Origin: Paraburkholderia tropica
GTDB taxonomy: Bacteria > Pseudomonadota > Gammaproteobacteria > Burkholderiales > Burkholderiaceae
Direction: 5' to 3'
DNA: 37,219 nucleotides
NCBI RefSeq assembly: GCF_900109265.1
Contig: NZ_FNZM01000016.1
Coordinates: 200,398-237,616 of the forward strand
Below are positions 23,626 to 31,521 of the stretch, in pieces (the first letter of the stretch is position 1; the number at the start of each line of letters is the position of its first letter). The notes beneath the pieces were generated by a model. The model searched no databases, had not been told where the DNA came from, and saw only the letters and a list, made by a program, of their open reading frames with translations. Both the position numbers and the translations under genes were made by a program.

Positions 23626-23877
23626 TCGCGGTTTCGGGTTGCGTCAGCGATTCGAAAAGAAACTCGCGCGCCTTGGAAAGGAAGCGCAAAGCAGCGGTTC
23701 GATCCGCCCCCTTTGCGGTTTGGCACAAGAGGCGCAGCTGGCAAAGCTGTTCTGCCGGCAAATACCGTTTTGCGTGACGAATTCCCCTCGGGGTTTTCCT
23801 CGGCGCAAATCCAGGCACAGAGCGCTGCATTATCCGGTCGAACACCGGCGCACGCTCCTGAAACATCAGGAACCAAC

Positions 23878-24141
23878 ATGGCAAATACCGCACAAGCACG
23901 CAAGCGCGCCCGTCAGGCGACCAAGCAAAACGCACACAACTCGGCACTGCGCTCGAAGTTCCGCACCGCAATCAAGGCTGTTCGCAAGGCAATCGACGCC
24001 GGCGACAAGGCAGCGGCTGCTGAAATCCTGAAGGCATCGGGCAAGACGCTGGACATCATTGCAGACAAGAAGATCGTCCACAAGAACAAGGCAGCTCGTC
24101 ATAAGAGCCGTCTGGCTGCTGCCATCAAGGCAATGGCCTGA
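23878..24141 (+). CDS. rpsT: 30S ribosomal protein S20
   Basis: 87 aa, Lys/Arg/Ala-rich. Binds 16S rRNA early in assembly of the small subunit. The sequence starts MANTAQARKRARQATKQNAHNSALRSKFRT and ends AARHKSRLAAAIKA, typical of S20. The ATG at 23878 gives the standard start. It has its own strong promoter, a long leader and a strong terminator, so it is a single-gene unit. In E. coli S20 represses its own translation; whether the leader here does this is unknown. Confidence 0.97.
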   Translation: MANTAQARKRARQATKQNAHNSALRSKFRTAIKAVRKAIDAGDKAAAAEILKASGKTLDIIADKKIVHKNKAARHKSRLAAAIKAMA

Positions 24142-24173
24142 GCGATTCGGGAGCTTCCCGTTTCCGCTGAATG

Positions 24174-24198
24174 AAAAACCCGCTTCGGCGGGTTTTTT
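24174..24198 (+). terminator. Intrinsic terminator after rpsT
   Basis: CCCGC (24179-24183), TTCG tetraloop, GCGGG (24188-24192), extended by A/T pairs and ending in a T-run. Confidence 0.9.
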
Positions 24199-24250
24199 GT
24201 TGTCCGTACGTTTCGCGTCGCCCTTTCGCCCATCCACTTCGCGCGGGCGC

Positions 24251-24277
24251 AAAAAAACCCGCCGCGGCGGGTTTTTA
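24251..24277. terminator. Bidirectional terminator before the DUF3579 gene
   Basis: The palindrome CCCGCCGCGGCGGG (24258-24271) is flanked by seven A on the left and five T on the right. It lies at the 3' end of the DUF3579 gene (minus strand) and backs up the rpsT terminator. Confidence 0.8.
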
Positions 24278-24309
24278 GGTTGGGCGGCGCAAGCGCGCGA
24301 GCATGACGC

Positions 24310-24657
24310 TCAGCGACCGGTGCCCTGCTGCGTGGCGTGATCGTGCGGCAGTTCGCAGGCCTCGGTCACCACGAGGTCGTTGTCCTTGGCGAAATTCAGC
24401 ACGAAGTTGAAGGCCATCGGCTCGATGTCTTTCAGACGCGAATCGAGCACCACCACCTTGAGATCGCCGATCATGGTCGGCCGCACATAGAGCGAGTAGC
24501 GCAGATAGGCGTTCGGGCCGCGCGCATTGGCCGACGCTTTCGGGCCGAAGCTCGACATCACGCCCGCCAGACGCTCCGACCAGTCGCTCGGTCGAAACTT
24601 CTTCCCCTTGCTGGTAATGCCTTGAATGAAGTATTCGGTAGGAGCGTCGTCGGCCAT
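24310..24657 (-). CDS. DUF3579 family protein
   Basis: 115 aa. Small soluble protein (EYFIQGITSKGKKFRPSDWSERLAGVMSSFG; RYSLYVRPTMIGDLKVVVLDSRLKDIEPMAFNFVLNFAKDNDL) matching the DUF3579 family of Betaproteobacteria, whose function is unknown and which is commonly found beside argF. The ATG at 24657 gives the family N-terminus; an ATG at 24858 would add 67 Arg-rich residues and is rejected. A TATAAT about 300 nt upstream suggests a long leader. Confidence 0.82.
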   Translation of the reverse strand: MADDAPTEYFIQGITSKGKKFRPSDWSERLAGVMSSFGPKASANARGPNAYLRYSLYVRPTMIGDLKVVVLDSRLKDIEPMAFNFVLNFAKDNDLVVTEACELPHDHATQQGTGR

Positions 24658-25178
24658 GTAAGGGTCCTGTGTAACTGCGCGGCGCCGCGTACGTCGTGCG
24701 GCTGAAACAAGGGCACGAGCGCGCCGCCGTCCGCGCTGTTCGCGCTGCTTTCGCGGGTCTCCAGCCCCGGACGGTTCGCCCGATGGCCGCGCGCAAGGAC
24801 AGTCCGATGGAAAGGGGAGCCGCCGACCGCGCATGGCGACCCGCGCGGCGTCTCGCATTCGCCAGACGTCTGGGGCCCACGCACAGGCCGCTCCCGCGGG
24901 CCTTGCGTGATACGCCGAAAGCCCGCCGTCGTGCCTGAGAAATCGACAAGATTATAGCGCAGCAGCTCTTTTGACGCACCGCACACAAGGGGCTTGACAC
25001 CGTGTCGCGGCGCGGCGATCGGCCGATGCGACACCCTCGCCGCCCGCCGGCCGGCGGTTTTGGGCGACTCGTCAAATTGCGCAAAATCCTTTATGCTGCA
25101 TTGACTTACCACCAACCGCAGCGGCGTCGCCGGCCCAATCCTGCAGTTCGAGGCCGGATCGGGCGCCGTTTTCGTTTC
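24658..25178. other. Divergent DUF3579/argF intergenic region
   Basis: 521 bp without a supported gene. It holds a TATAAT for the minus strand at 24951-24956, TTGACA at 24994-24999 without a matching -10 on the plus strand, the 8-bp palindrome TTGCGCAA at 25077-25084, and a TATGCT at 25092-25097 that may be the argF -10. No E. coli-type ARG box was recognised. The stretch 24658-24944 would be a leader of the DUF3579 mRNA. Confidence 0.45.
24951..24956 (-). promoter_or_regulatory. -10 element, probably of the DUF3579 gene
   Basis: TATAAT on the minus strand. The -35 is weak (GCGTCA at 16 bp). Transcription would start near 24944, giving a leader of about 290 nt before the ATG at 24657. Confidence 0.45.
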
Positions 25179-26108
25179 ATGACCTCCCGGACCATACGCC
25201 ATTACCTCCAGTTCAAGGATTTCTCCCTTGACGATTATGAATATGTGCTGGAGCGCGCGCGCATCCTGAAGCGCAAGTTCAAGAACTACGAGACCTATCA
25301 TCCGCTGCACGACCGCACGCTCGCGATGATCTTCGAGAAGAACTCCACGCGCACGCGTCTGTCCTTCGAAGCAGGCATCTTCCAGCTGGGCGGCCACGCC
25401 GTGTTCATGAACACGCGCGACACGCAGCTCGGTCGCGGCGAGCCGATCGAAGACTCGGCGCAGGTCATCTCGCGCATGGTCGACATCATCATGATCCGTA
25501 CGTTCGGCCAGGACATCATCCGCCGCTTCGCCGAAAGCTCGCGCGTGCCGGTCATCAACGGTCTGACGAACGAATATCACCCCTGCCAGGTGCTGGCCGA
25601 CATCTTCACGTTCTACGAGCTGCGCGGTCCGATCCGCGACAAGACCGTGGCGTGGGTCGGCGACGCCAACAACATGCTGTACACGTGGATCGAAGCCGCG
25701 GAAATCCTCGGCTTCAAGCTGCGCATTTCCACGCCGCCGGGCTATCAGCTCGATCCGGCACTCGTCGCGGCGGAAAGCAAGCCGTTCTTCGAAGTGTTCG
25801 ACGATCCGAACGACGCCTGCACGGGCGCCGATCTGGTGACCACCGACGTGTGGACCAGCATGGGCTTCGAGGCCGAAAACGAAGTGCGCAAGAAAGCCTT
25901 CGCCGACTGGTGCGTGGACGCCGACATGATGGCCCGCGCCAACGCCGACGCCCTCTTCATGCACTGCCTGCCCGCGCACCGCGGCGAGGAAGTCAGCGCC
26001 GAAGTGATCGACGGCCCGCAGAGCGTGGTCTGGGACGAGGCAGAAAACCGCCTGCACGTCCAGAAGGCGCTGATGGAATTCCTGCTGCTCGGCCGCCTGA
26101 ACCACTAA
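25179..26108 (+). CDS. argF: Ornithine carbamoyltransferase
   Basis: 309 aa. Makes citrulline from ornithine and carbamoyl phosphate in arginine synthesis. Carbamoyl phosphate-binding STRTR at 56-60, HPCQ at 134-137 and the ornithine-binding HCLP at 262-265 are all intact. The ATG at 25179 is the family start; upstream in-frame Met codons only add Arg/Pro-rich sequence. argG follows after 129 bp on the same strand, so both consecutive steps of arginine synthesis lie together. Confidence 0.96.
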   Translation: MTSRTIRHYLQFKDFSLDDYEYVLERARILKRKFKNYETYHPLHDRTLAMIFEKNSTRTRLSFEAGIFQLGGHAVFMNTRDTQLGRGEPIEDSAQVISRMVDIIMIRTFGQDIIRRFAESSRVPVINGLTNEYHPCQVLADIFTFYELRGPIRDKTVAWVGDANNMLYTWIEAAEILGFKLRISTPPGYQLDPALVAAESKPFFEVFDDPNDACTGADLVTTDVWTSMGFEAENEVRKKAFADWCVDADMMARANADALFMHCLPAHRGEEVSAEVIDGPQSVVWDEAENRLHVQKALMEFLLLGRLNH

Positions 26109-26237
26109 GCGCCACGGCCGGTCTCCCGGCGCGCGCCGCAGCGAAAGCGCGGCGCGCGGCCCGTTTGGTGTCAAAATACTGTTTTCCGCGCGTCGGGGCC
26201 GCCGATGCGCACAGATCTCACCCGTTACGGATTCACC

Positions 26238-27467
26238 ATGAGCGATATCAAGAAAGTCGTGCTCGCCTACTCCGGCGGCCTCGATACCTCCGTCATCCTG
26301 AAGTGGCTGCAGGACAACTACGACGCCGAAGTCGTCACGTTCACGGCCGACATCGGCCAGGGCGAGGAACTCGAGCCGGCGCGCAAGAAGGCGCTTCAGC
26401 TGGGCATCAAGCAGGAAAACATCTTCATCGACGACCTCCGCGAAGAGTTCGTCCGTGATTTCGTGTTCCCGATGTTCCGCGCCAACGCGCTGTACGAAGG
26501 CGAATATCTGCTCGGCACCTCGATCGCGCGTCCGCTGATCGCCAAGCGTCAGATCGAAATCGCCCGCGCGACCGGCGCGCAAGCCGTCTCGCACGGCGCG
26601 ACCGGCAAGGGCAACGACCAGGTTCGCTTCGAACTCGGCTACTACGCGCTCGAACCGGGTATCAAGGTCATCGCGCCGTGGCGTGAATGGGATCTGCTGT
26701 CGCGCGAAAAGCTGCTCGCCTACGCCGAAAACGCCGGCATCCCCATTGACATGAAGCATCGTCAGGGCGGCGCGCCCTACTCGATGGACGCGAACCTGCT
26801 GCACATCTCGTTCGAAGGCCGTCACCTCGAAGATCCGAAGGCGGAAGCCGAGGAAGACATGTGGCGCTGGACGGTGTCGCCGGAACAGGCACCGGATGCG
26901 GCCGAATTCGTCGACATCGAGTACGAGCACGGCGACCCGGTCGCGATCAACGGCAAGCGCATGACGCCCGCCGAGATCCTCACGGAACTGAACCGCCTCG
27001 GCGGCAAGCACGGCATCGGCCGTCTGGATCTGGTCGAAAACCGCTACGTCGGCATGAAGTCGCGCGGCTGCTATGAAACGCCGGGCGGCACGATCATGCT
27101 CAAGGCGCACCGTGGCATCGAATCGATCACGCTCGACCGCGAAGTCGCGCACCTGAAGGACGACCTGCTCGCCCGCTACGCCTCGCTGGTCTACAACGGT
27201 TACTGGTGGGCGCCGGAGCGTCAGGCGCTGCAAGTGCTGATCGACCACACGCAGAAGAACGTCAACGGCTGGGTGCGCGTGAAGCTCTACAAGGGCGGCG
27301 TCTCGGTCGTCGCGCGCGACTCGAAGGACACGCTGTTCGACAAGACCATCGCGACCTTCGACGACGACGGCGGCGCCTACAACCAGGCCGACGCCGGCGG
27401 CTTCATCAAGCTGAACGCGCTGCGCATGCGCATCGCCGAAAACGCACGCCGTCAACGCGGCAAGTAA
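26238..27467 (+). CDS. argG: Argininosuccinate synthase
   Basis: 409 aa. Condenses citrulline and aspartate with ATP cleavage. The PP-loop motif AYSGGLDTS is at 10-18; GATGKGNDQVRFE and a citrulline-binding region with RGCYETPGGTI follow. It uses the product of argF just upstream. The start at 26238 gives the standard MSDIKKVVLAYSGG; an ATG 11 codons earlier is rejected. It ends before a strong terminator. Confidence 0.97.
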   Translation: MSDIKKVVLAYSGGLDTSVILKWLQDNYDAEVVTFTADIGQGEELEPARKKALQLGIKQENIFIDDLREEFVRDFVFPMFRANALYEGEYLLGTSIARPLIAKRQIEIARATGAQAVSHGATGKGNDQVRFELGYYALEPGIKVIAPWREWDLLSREKLLAYAENAGIPIDMKHRQGGAPYSMDANLLHISFEGRHLEDPKAEAEEDMWRWTVSPEQAPDAAEFVDIEYEHGDPVAINGKRMTPAEILTELNRLGGKHGIGRLDLVENRYVGMKSRGCYETPGGTIMLKAHRGIESITLDREVAHLKDDLLARYASLVYNGYWWAPERQALQVLIDHTQKNVNGWVRVKLYKGGVSVVARDSKDTLFDKTIATFDDDGGAYNQADAGGFIKLNALRMRIAENARRQRGK

Positions 27468-27510
27468 GCGGTTTCCGCTTCGCTCGCGTTAGTCGCAAAA
27501 TTCGCGTCAT

Positions 27511-27541
27511 GAAAAAACCGCCCTTCGGGGCGGTTTTTTTT
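27511..27541. terminator. Bidirectional terminator argG / IclR gene
   Basis: ACCGCCC (27517-27523), TTCG loop, GGGCGGT (27528-27534), with an A-run before and eight T after. Confidence 0.9.
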
Positions 27542-27589
27542 CGTCCTCAACTCGCGCGTGCCAGCGGTTATTCCACGCTTATTCCACGC

Positions 27590-28408
27590 TCATTGCACCG
27601 TTTCACCGAGACGCCGCGCAAGCGACTTCAGCAACGGCGCGACGCGTTCGCGGAACACCTCCGGTCCCATCGACGAGGCCGGACCGCTACAACTGAGCAC
27701 CAGCCAGCGCCGCTCGCGCGGCTCGCGAAACGGCACCGCCACGGCGTTGACGTCCTCGTGCCAGTCGCGAAACGAATAGCAGACGCCTTCTTTGCCGAAG
27801 GTGTCGATCTCACGCTTCGCGGCTTCCACCAGCGCCGCGCCCTCCGCGCCCGCGGCCTTTTCCAGCTCGGCGAACAGCGCCGCGCGCACGTCGAGCGGCT
27901 GCACCGCGAGGTACGCGCGCCCCATCGAACTCGTCAGCATCGACAGTCGCGAGCCGGAAGCAAGGCCGAGCGTCAGCGCCGTTTCGCTGCGGATGGTCTC
28001 CAGATAGATGACGTCGAGGCCGTCGCGGCAGCCGAGCGACACCGCCGCGCCCACTTCCCGCGCGAACGCGCGCAGATGAGGCCGCGCAAGTTCGAGCGTG
28101 TCGGTGCCGGAAAGCAGCGCGAAGCCCAATGACAGCACACCCGCGTCGAGCGCATATTTGCCCAGCGACTCGTCGAAACGCAGATAGCCGAGCACCGTCA
28201 GCGTGTACGCAAGCCGGTTGACGGTGGCCTTGGGCAGACCCGTGCGCTCGACGAAATCGCGATTGCCGAGCAGCGTCTCGCCGGGCCGGAAGGCGCGCAG
28301 CAATTCGAGCCCGCGTGCGAGCGCCACGACGAACTTGCGCTCGTCGATCGGCCCCGACGCCAGCGTGGTCGCAAACGATGACGAGCTGTTCATTTCAGAT
28401 GCAGACAT
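27590..28408 (-). CDS. IclR-family transcriptional regulator
   Basis: 272 aa. The winged HTH spans about 25-90 (LARGLELLRAFRPGETLLGNRDFVERTGLPKATVNRLAYTLTVLGYL); the IclR effector domain spans about 105-265 (FAREVGAAVSLGCRDGLDVIYLET; GRAYLA; GVCYSFRDWHEDVNAVAVPF). It faces the glutaryl-CoA dehydrogenase gene across a 115-bp gap with a 17-bp palindrome, so it probably controls that gene in response to a glutarate, lysine or tryptophan breakdown product. A start at 28393 is also possible; neither has a clear ribosome site. Confidence 0.9.
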   Translation of the reverse strand: MSASEMNSSSSFATTLASGPIDERKFVVALARGLELLRAFRPGETLLGNRDFVERTGLPKATVNRLAYTLTVLGYLRFDESLGKYALDAGVLSLGFALLSGTDTLELARPHLRAFAREVGAAVSLGCRDGLDVIYLETIRSETALTLGLASGSRLSMLTSSMGRAYLAVQPLDVRAALFAELEKAAGAEGAALVEAAKREIDTFGKEGVCYSFRDWHEDVNAVAVPFREPRERRWLVLSCSGPASSMGPEVFRERVAPLLKSLARRLGETVQ

Positions 28409-28449
28409 AAGCGGGCTAGTGATACACTAAAGTCAATTTGCAAAACATT

Positions 28450-28466
28450 GTTCCGCTTAGCGGAAC
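28450..28466. promoter_or_regulatory. IclR operator candidate upstream of gcdH
   Basis: GTTCCGC-TTA-GCGGAAC is a perfect 17-bp inverted repeat, the form expected for IclR-family sites. A second inverted pair, CAATTTGC (28434-28441) and GCAAATTG (28478-28485), brackets it almost symmetrically. It lies 57 bp before the gcdH ATG. Confidence 0.78.
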
Positions 28467-28523
28467 CGAAGTCAAGCGCAAATTGCCCATTTCAAGGTTA
28501 CGAGAGTAAGAAGGAGAGACGCC

Positions 28524-29714
28524 ATGGCCGCAAACGCCCAGTTCCATTGGGAAGATCCGCTGCTGCTCGACCAGCAGCTCACCGAAGACGAACGCATGGT
28601 GCGCGACGCCGCGGCAGCCTACGCGCAGGACAAGCTCGCGCCGCGCGTGGTGGAAGCGTTCCGTCACGAAAAAACGGACGCCGCGATCTTCCGCGAGATG
28701 GGCGAAATCGGCCTGCTCGGCCCGACCATTCCGGAGCAATACGGCGGCCCGGGCCTCAACTATGTCGCCTATGGCCTGATCGCACGCGAAGTCGAACGCA
28801 TCGACTCGGGCTATCGCTCGATGATGTCGGTGCAATCGTCGCTCGTGATGGTGCCGATCCACGAATTCGGCACGGAAGCGCAAAAGCAGAAGTATCTGCC
28901 GAAGCTCGCGACCGGCGAATGGATCGGCTGCTTCGGCCTCACCGAGCCGAACCACGGTTCCGATCCGGGCAGCATGGTCACGCGCGCGAAGAAGGTCAAC
29001 GGCGGCTACTCGCTCTCGGGCGCGAAGATGTGGATCACGAATTCGCCGATCGCCGACGTGTTCGTGGTCTGGGCCAAGCTCGAGGAAGACGGCAAGGACG
29101 ACATCCGCGGCTTCATTCTGGAGAAAGGCTGGAAAGGTCTCTCGGCACCCGCGATCCACGGCAAGGTGGGCCTGCGCGCCTCGATCACGGGCGAAATCGT
29201 GCTCGACGAAGTGTTCGTGCCGGAAGAGAACATCATGCCGGGCGTGAAGGGCCTGCGCGGACCGTTCACCTGCCTGAACTCGGCTCGCTACGGCATCGCC
29301 TGGGGCGCGCTGGGCGCGGCGGAGTCGTGCTGGCACACCGCCCGTCAGTACGTGCTCGACCGCAAGCAGTTCGGCCGCCCGCTCGCCGCGAACCAGCTGA
29401 TCCAGAAAAAACTCGCCGACATGCAGACGGAAATCACGCTCGGCCTGCAAGGCTGCCTGCGTCTGGGCCGCATGAAGGACGAAGGCACGGCGGCGGTCGA
29501 GATCACGTCGATCATGAAGCGCAACTCGTGCGGCAAGTCGCTCGACATCGCGCGTCTCGCGCGCGACATGCTCGGCGGCAACGGCATCTCGGACGAGTTC
29601 GGCGTGGCGCGCCACCTCGTGAACCTCGAAGTCGTGAACACCTACGAGGGCACGCACGACATCCACGCGCTGATTCTCGGCCGCGCGCAGACGGGCATTC
29701 AGGCGTTTTTCTAA
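28524..29714 (+). CDS. gcdH: Glutaryl-CoA dehydrogenase
   Basis: 396 aa. FAD enzyme that oxidises and decarboxylates glutaryl-CoA to crotonyl-CoA in lysine, hydroxylysine and tryptophan breakdown. The catalytic base is Glu375 in VNTYEGTHDIHALILGRA. GCFGLTEPNHGSDPGSM at 135-151 and KMWITNSPIADVFVVWAK at 168-185 are typical of this subfamily, as is NSARYGIAWG. AAGGAGAG precedes the ATG. It ends at a strong terminator. The partner CoA-transferase often found next to gcdH is not present here. Confidence 0.94.
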   Translation: MAANAQFHWEDPLLLDQQLTEDERMVRDAAAAYAQDKLAPRVVEAFRHEKTDAAIFREMGEIGLLGPTIPEQYGGPGLNYVAYGLIAREVERIDSGYRSMMSVQSSLVMVPIHEFGTEAQKQKYLPKLATGEWIGCFGLTEPNHGSDPGSMVTRAKKVNGGYSLSGAKMWITNSPIADVFVVWAKLEEDGKDDIRGFILEKGWKGLSAPAIHGKVGLRASITGEIVLDEVFVPEENIMPGVKGLRGPFTCLNSARYGIAWGALGAAESCWHTARQYVLDRKQFGRPLAANQLIQKKLADMQTEITLGLQGCLRLGRMKDEGTAAVEITSIMKRNSCGKSLDIARLARDMLGGNGISDEFGVARHLVNLEVVNTYEGTHDIHALILGRAQTGIQAFF

Positions 29715-29760
29715 GCGCCGCTTCGAAGCCGGTGCGCACTGCGCACTGACTCGCGCGCAT

Positions 29761-29799
29761 AAAAAACGCCGCACGGTCATCAGACGTGCGGCGTTTTTC
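29761..29799. terminator. Bidirectional terminator gcdH / peroxiredoxin
   Basis: AAAAACGCCGCACG (29762-29775) pairs perfectly with CGTGCGGCGTTTTT (29785-29798) around a 9-base loop; it lies between convergent genes. Confidence 0.92.
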
Positions 29800-29824
29800 G
29801 TTGGCGGCGACGCGGCCGCCGCGC

Positions 29825-30463
29825 TTACTTGTTCGGCTGCGGCGTGAGACGCAGATACGGACGCAGCGCCTTGTAGCCCTTCGGAAATTTCTGCTTGATG
29901 ACTTCCTCGTCCTTCAGCGACGGCACGATCACCACGTCGTCGCCCTGCTTCCAGTTGCCGGGCGTGGCGACCTGATAGTTGTCCGTGAGCTGAAGCGAGT
30001 CGATCACGCGCAGGATTTCGTCGAAGTTACGACCCGTACTCGCCGGATAGGTGATGATGAGGCGCACTTTCTTCTTCGGATCGATCACGAACAGCGAGCG
30101 CACGGTGAGCGTTTCGTTCGCGTTCGGATGGATCATGTCGTAGAGCGTGGAGACCGTGCGGTCGCCGTCCGCGAGGATCGGGAAACCGACGCTGGCCGCC
30201 TGGGTCTCGTTGATGTCCTTGATCCACTCGTTGTGCGACTCGGCGCTATCGACCGACAGCGCGATCGTCTTCACATTGCGCTTCTCGAACTCGTCCTTGA
30301 GCTTCGCCGTCAGGCCAAGCTCGGTCGTGCAAACCGGCGTGAAATCGGCCGGATGCGAGAACAGCACGCCCCAGCTGTCGCCGAGCCAATCGTGAAACTT
30401 GATGCGACCCACGCTCGAATCCTGCTCGAAGTCGGGTGCGATATCGCCAAGACGTAGACTCAT
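29825..30463 (-). CDS. Peroxiredoxin, 1-Cys (Prx6) type
   Basis: 212 aa. Reduces hydrogen and organic peroxides in the cytoplasm. The peroxidatic Cys45 sits in HPADFTPVCTTELG. The length and the C-terminal dimer domain (YPASTGRNFDEILRVIDSLQL; ATPGNWKQGDDVVIVPSL) mark the Prx6 group. A second conserved resolving Cys is not seen. The ATG at 30463 is preceded by AAAGGAAA. Reading frame upstream to 30577 lacks family similarity. No OxyR-type site was recognised. Confidence 0.93.
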   Translation of the reverse strand: MSLRLGDIAPDFEQDSSVGRIKFHDWLGDSWGVLFSHPADFTPVCTTELGLTAKLKDEFEKRNVKTIALSVDSAESHNEWIKDINETQAASVGFPILADGDRTVSTLYDMIHPNANETLTVRSLFVIDPKKKVRLIITYPASTGRNFDEILRVIDSLQLTDNYQVATPGNWKQGDDVVIVPSLKDEEVIKQKFPKGYKALRPYLRLTPQPNK

Positions 30464-30707
30464 GGTGCGGTTTCCTTTGAACATGGTGAGGCGGCGCGAG
30501 GCTCGAACCGCCAGGTTGATCAAGAGATTTCGAGACATTGAAGCATACAGGGCGATGTCGCGCGCCCGAACGAACATCGGGTCAGACTGGTATGAGTTTT
30601 TGTAATTTTGAGCCGAGTCAGGGAAACTTTACGTGCCAGATCAAATCCATGATCATTCGTCATCTACGTTTCGTGTGCGTCATGCGCAACGCGAACACAC
30701 CGTACGC

Positions 30708-30725
30708 GCAGGCCGATCGGCCTGC
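30708..30725. promoter_or_regulatory. 18-bp perfect palindrome
   Basis: GCAGGCCGATCGGCCTGC reads identically on both strands, roughly midway between two divergent genes. It has no T-run, so it is not an intrinsic terminator; an operator is possible. No family consensus was recognised. Confidence 0.4.
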
Positions 30726-30817
30726 CGTCAGGTCTTCTGAAGGCCTTCGCAGGGTCTTTGCGGTGTGCTCGCAGGAACGAATCGTGCGAATTCGGGCGTC
30801 GTGGCGGCGCGTCACGC

Positions 30818-30845
30818 TTGCCAGCGCCCGTATCTTTGTTACGAT
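30818..30845 (+). promoter_or_regulatory. Promoter of the YqjD-like gene
   Basis: TTGCCA (30818-30823), 16-bp spacer, TACGAT (30840-30845); the ATG at 30879 follows after 33 bp. Confidence 0.6.
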
Positions 30846-30878
30846 TCACGCGTAATGTGACACGATGGGAGCCAGTCA

Positions 30879-31181
30879 ATGTCAGAGGTCAATAAGGAGA
30901 GGCTGATGTCCGATATCAAAACCGTCCTCGCGGATGCCGAGGACCTGCTCAAGCAAGCAGCGAGCGCCACCGGCGAACGCGCTTCGGAGCTGCGTGAAAC
31001 GGCCCTCTCGCGCCTGAAACAGGCCAAGGAAAAAGCGGCCGACGTTCAGGTCGTGGTGGTCGAGAAAGGCAAGAAGGCGGCACGCGCCACCGACGATTAC
31101 GTCCACGAACATCCGTGGACGTCGATCGGCATCGCCGCAGGTGTGGGCGTGCTGGTCGGTTTGTTGATCAACCGCAAGTAA
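30879..31181 (+). CDS. ElaB/YqjD (DUF883) family membrane-anchored protein
   Basis: 100 aa. An amphipathic, Lys/Glu/Ala-rich helical part (residues 5-75) is followed by HEHPWTSIGIAAGVGVLVGLLINRK, the C-terminal membrane anchor with PW...GIAAG...G.L..RR/K pattern of this family. E. coli YqjD and ElaB are tail-anchored and bind ribosomes in stationary phase. A second start at 30906 has a better AAGGAG site, but the longer version is given because it matches the family. A terminator hairpin follows before the next gene. Confidence 0.88.
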   Translation: MSEVNKERLMSDIKTVLADAEDLLKQAASATGERASELRETALSRLKQAKEKAADVQVVVVEKGKKAARATDDYVHEHPWTSIGIAAGVGVLVGLLINRK

Positions 31182-31521
31182 AAGACAACGAACACAGCAC
31201 GGTCACGCGGGTTGCCAGCGAGCGGCTTAAGTCTGCACATCCAAAGCGTCCGGAGATGCTCCGGCACACGGCGGATGCGAACCTGACGGCCTCTCGCTTT
31301 GCTCCACGCTCGCACGGCTCGACGCCCGCAGCGATATCTTCTCGACCGCGCCAGCGCTTCCCGCGCATTCGTTAGCCGGCAGGCCGGTGCAGTGCACCGG
31401 CCTGTCTTTTCTGGGCGCAATCTTTGCGTCACGCCGGTTGCGTAGCCGCCTGGCTTTCAGTCGGCGCGCCGCCGCCCCAGTCAGCGGCGTACGTCCCTAC
31501 GCCGGAGCACCCGCCCTTGCC
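31182..31521. other. Intergenic region between the YqjD-like and YqjE-like genes
   Basis: 340 bp without a supported gene. The only clear element is the long hairpin at 31380-31404. No strong promoter was found between the hairpin and 31522. Confidence 0.45.
31380..31410 (+). terminator. Terminator hairpin between yqjD- and yqjE-like genes
   Basis: CAGGCCGGTGCA (31380-31391) pairs perfectly with TGCACCGGCCTG (31393-31404) around one base, followed by TCTTTT. It should stop or weaken transcription coming from the YqjD-like gene. Confidence 0.75.

Larger units (their letters stand above)
23381..23877. other. Divergent murJ/rpsT intergenic region with long rpsT leader
   Basis: 497 bp holding the two promoters and no supported gene. 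From the rpsT promoter to the ATG is a leader of about 245 nt. It contains small potential stems, for example CAGCT-GGCAA-AGCTG near 23738-23752 and CCC/GGG followed by TTTT at 23784-23797. Short open frames in the leader have no ribosome sites. Confidence 0.5.
30464..30878. other. Divergent peroxiredoxin/YqjD intergenic region
   Basis: 415 bp with no supported gene. It contains an 18-bp perfect palindrome at 30708-30725, the YqjD promoter at 30818-30845, and on the minus strand TATGCT near 30550 as a weak peroxiredoxin -10. The segment around 30590-30660 is AT-rich compared with its surroundings. Confidence 0.45.

Noticed and set aside
24994..24999. TTGACA as the argF -35
   Set aside because: No -10-like hexamer lies 16-18 bp downstream.
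24558..27455. A 965-codon open frame on the minus strand
   Set aside because: It lies opposite argF and argG, has Arg/Val/Asp-rich composition typical of a shadow frame in GC-rich DNA, and matches no family except the DUF3579 start region in another frame.
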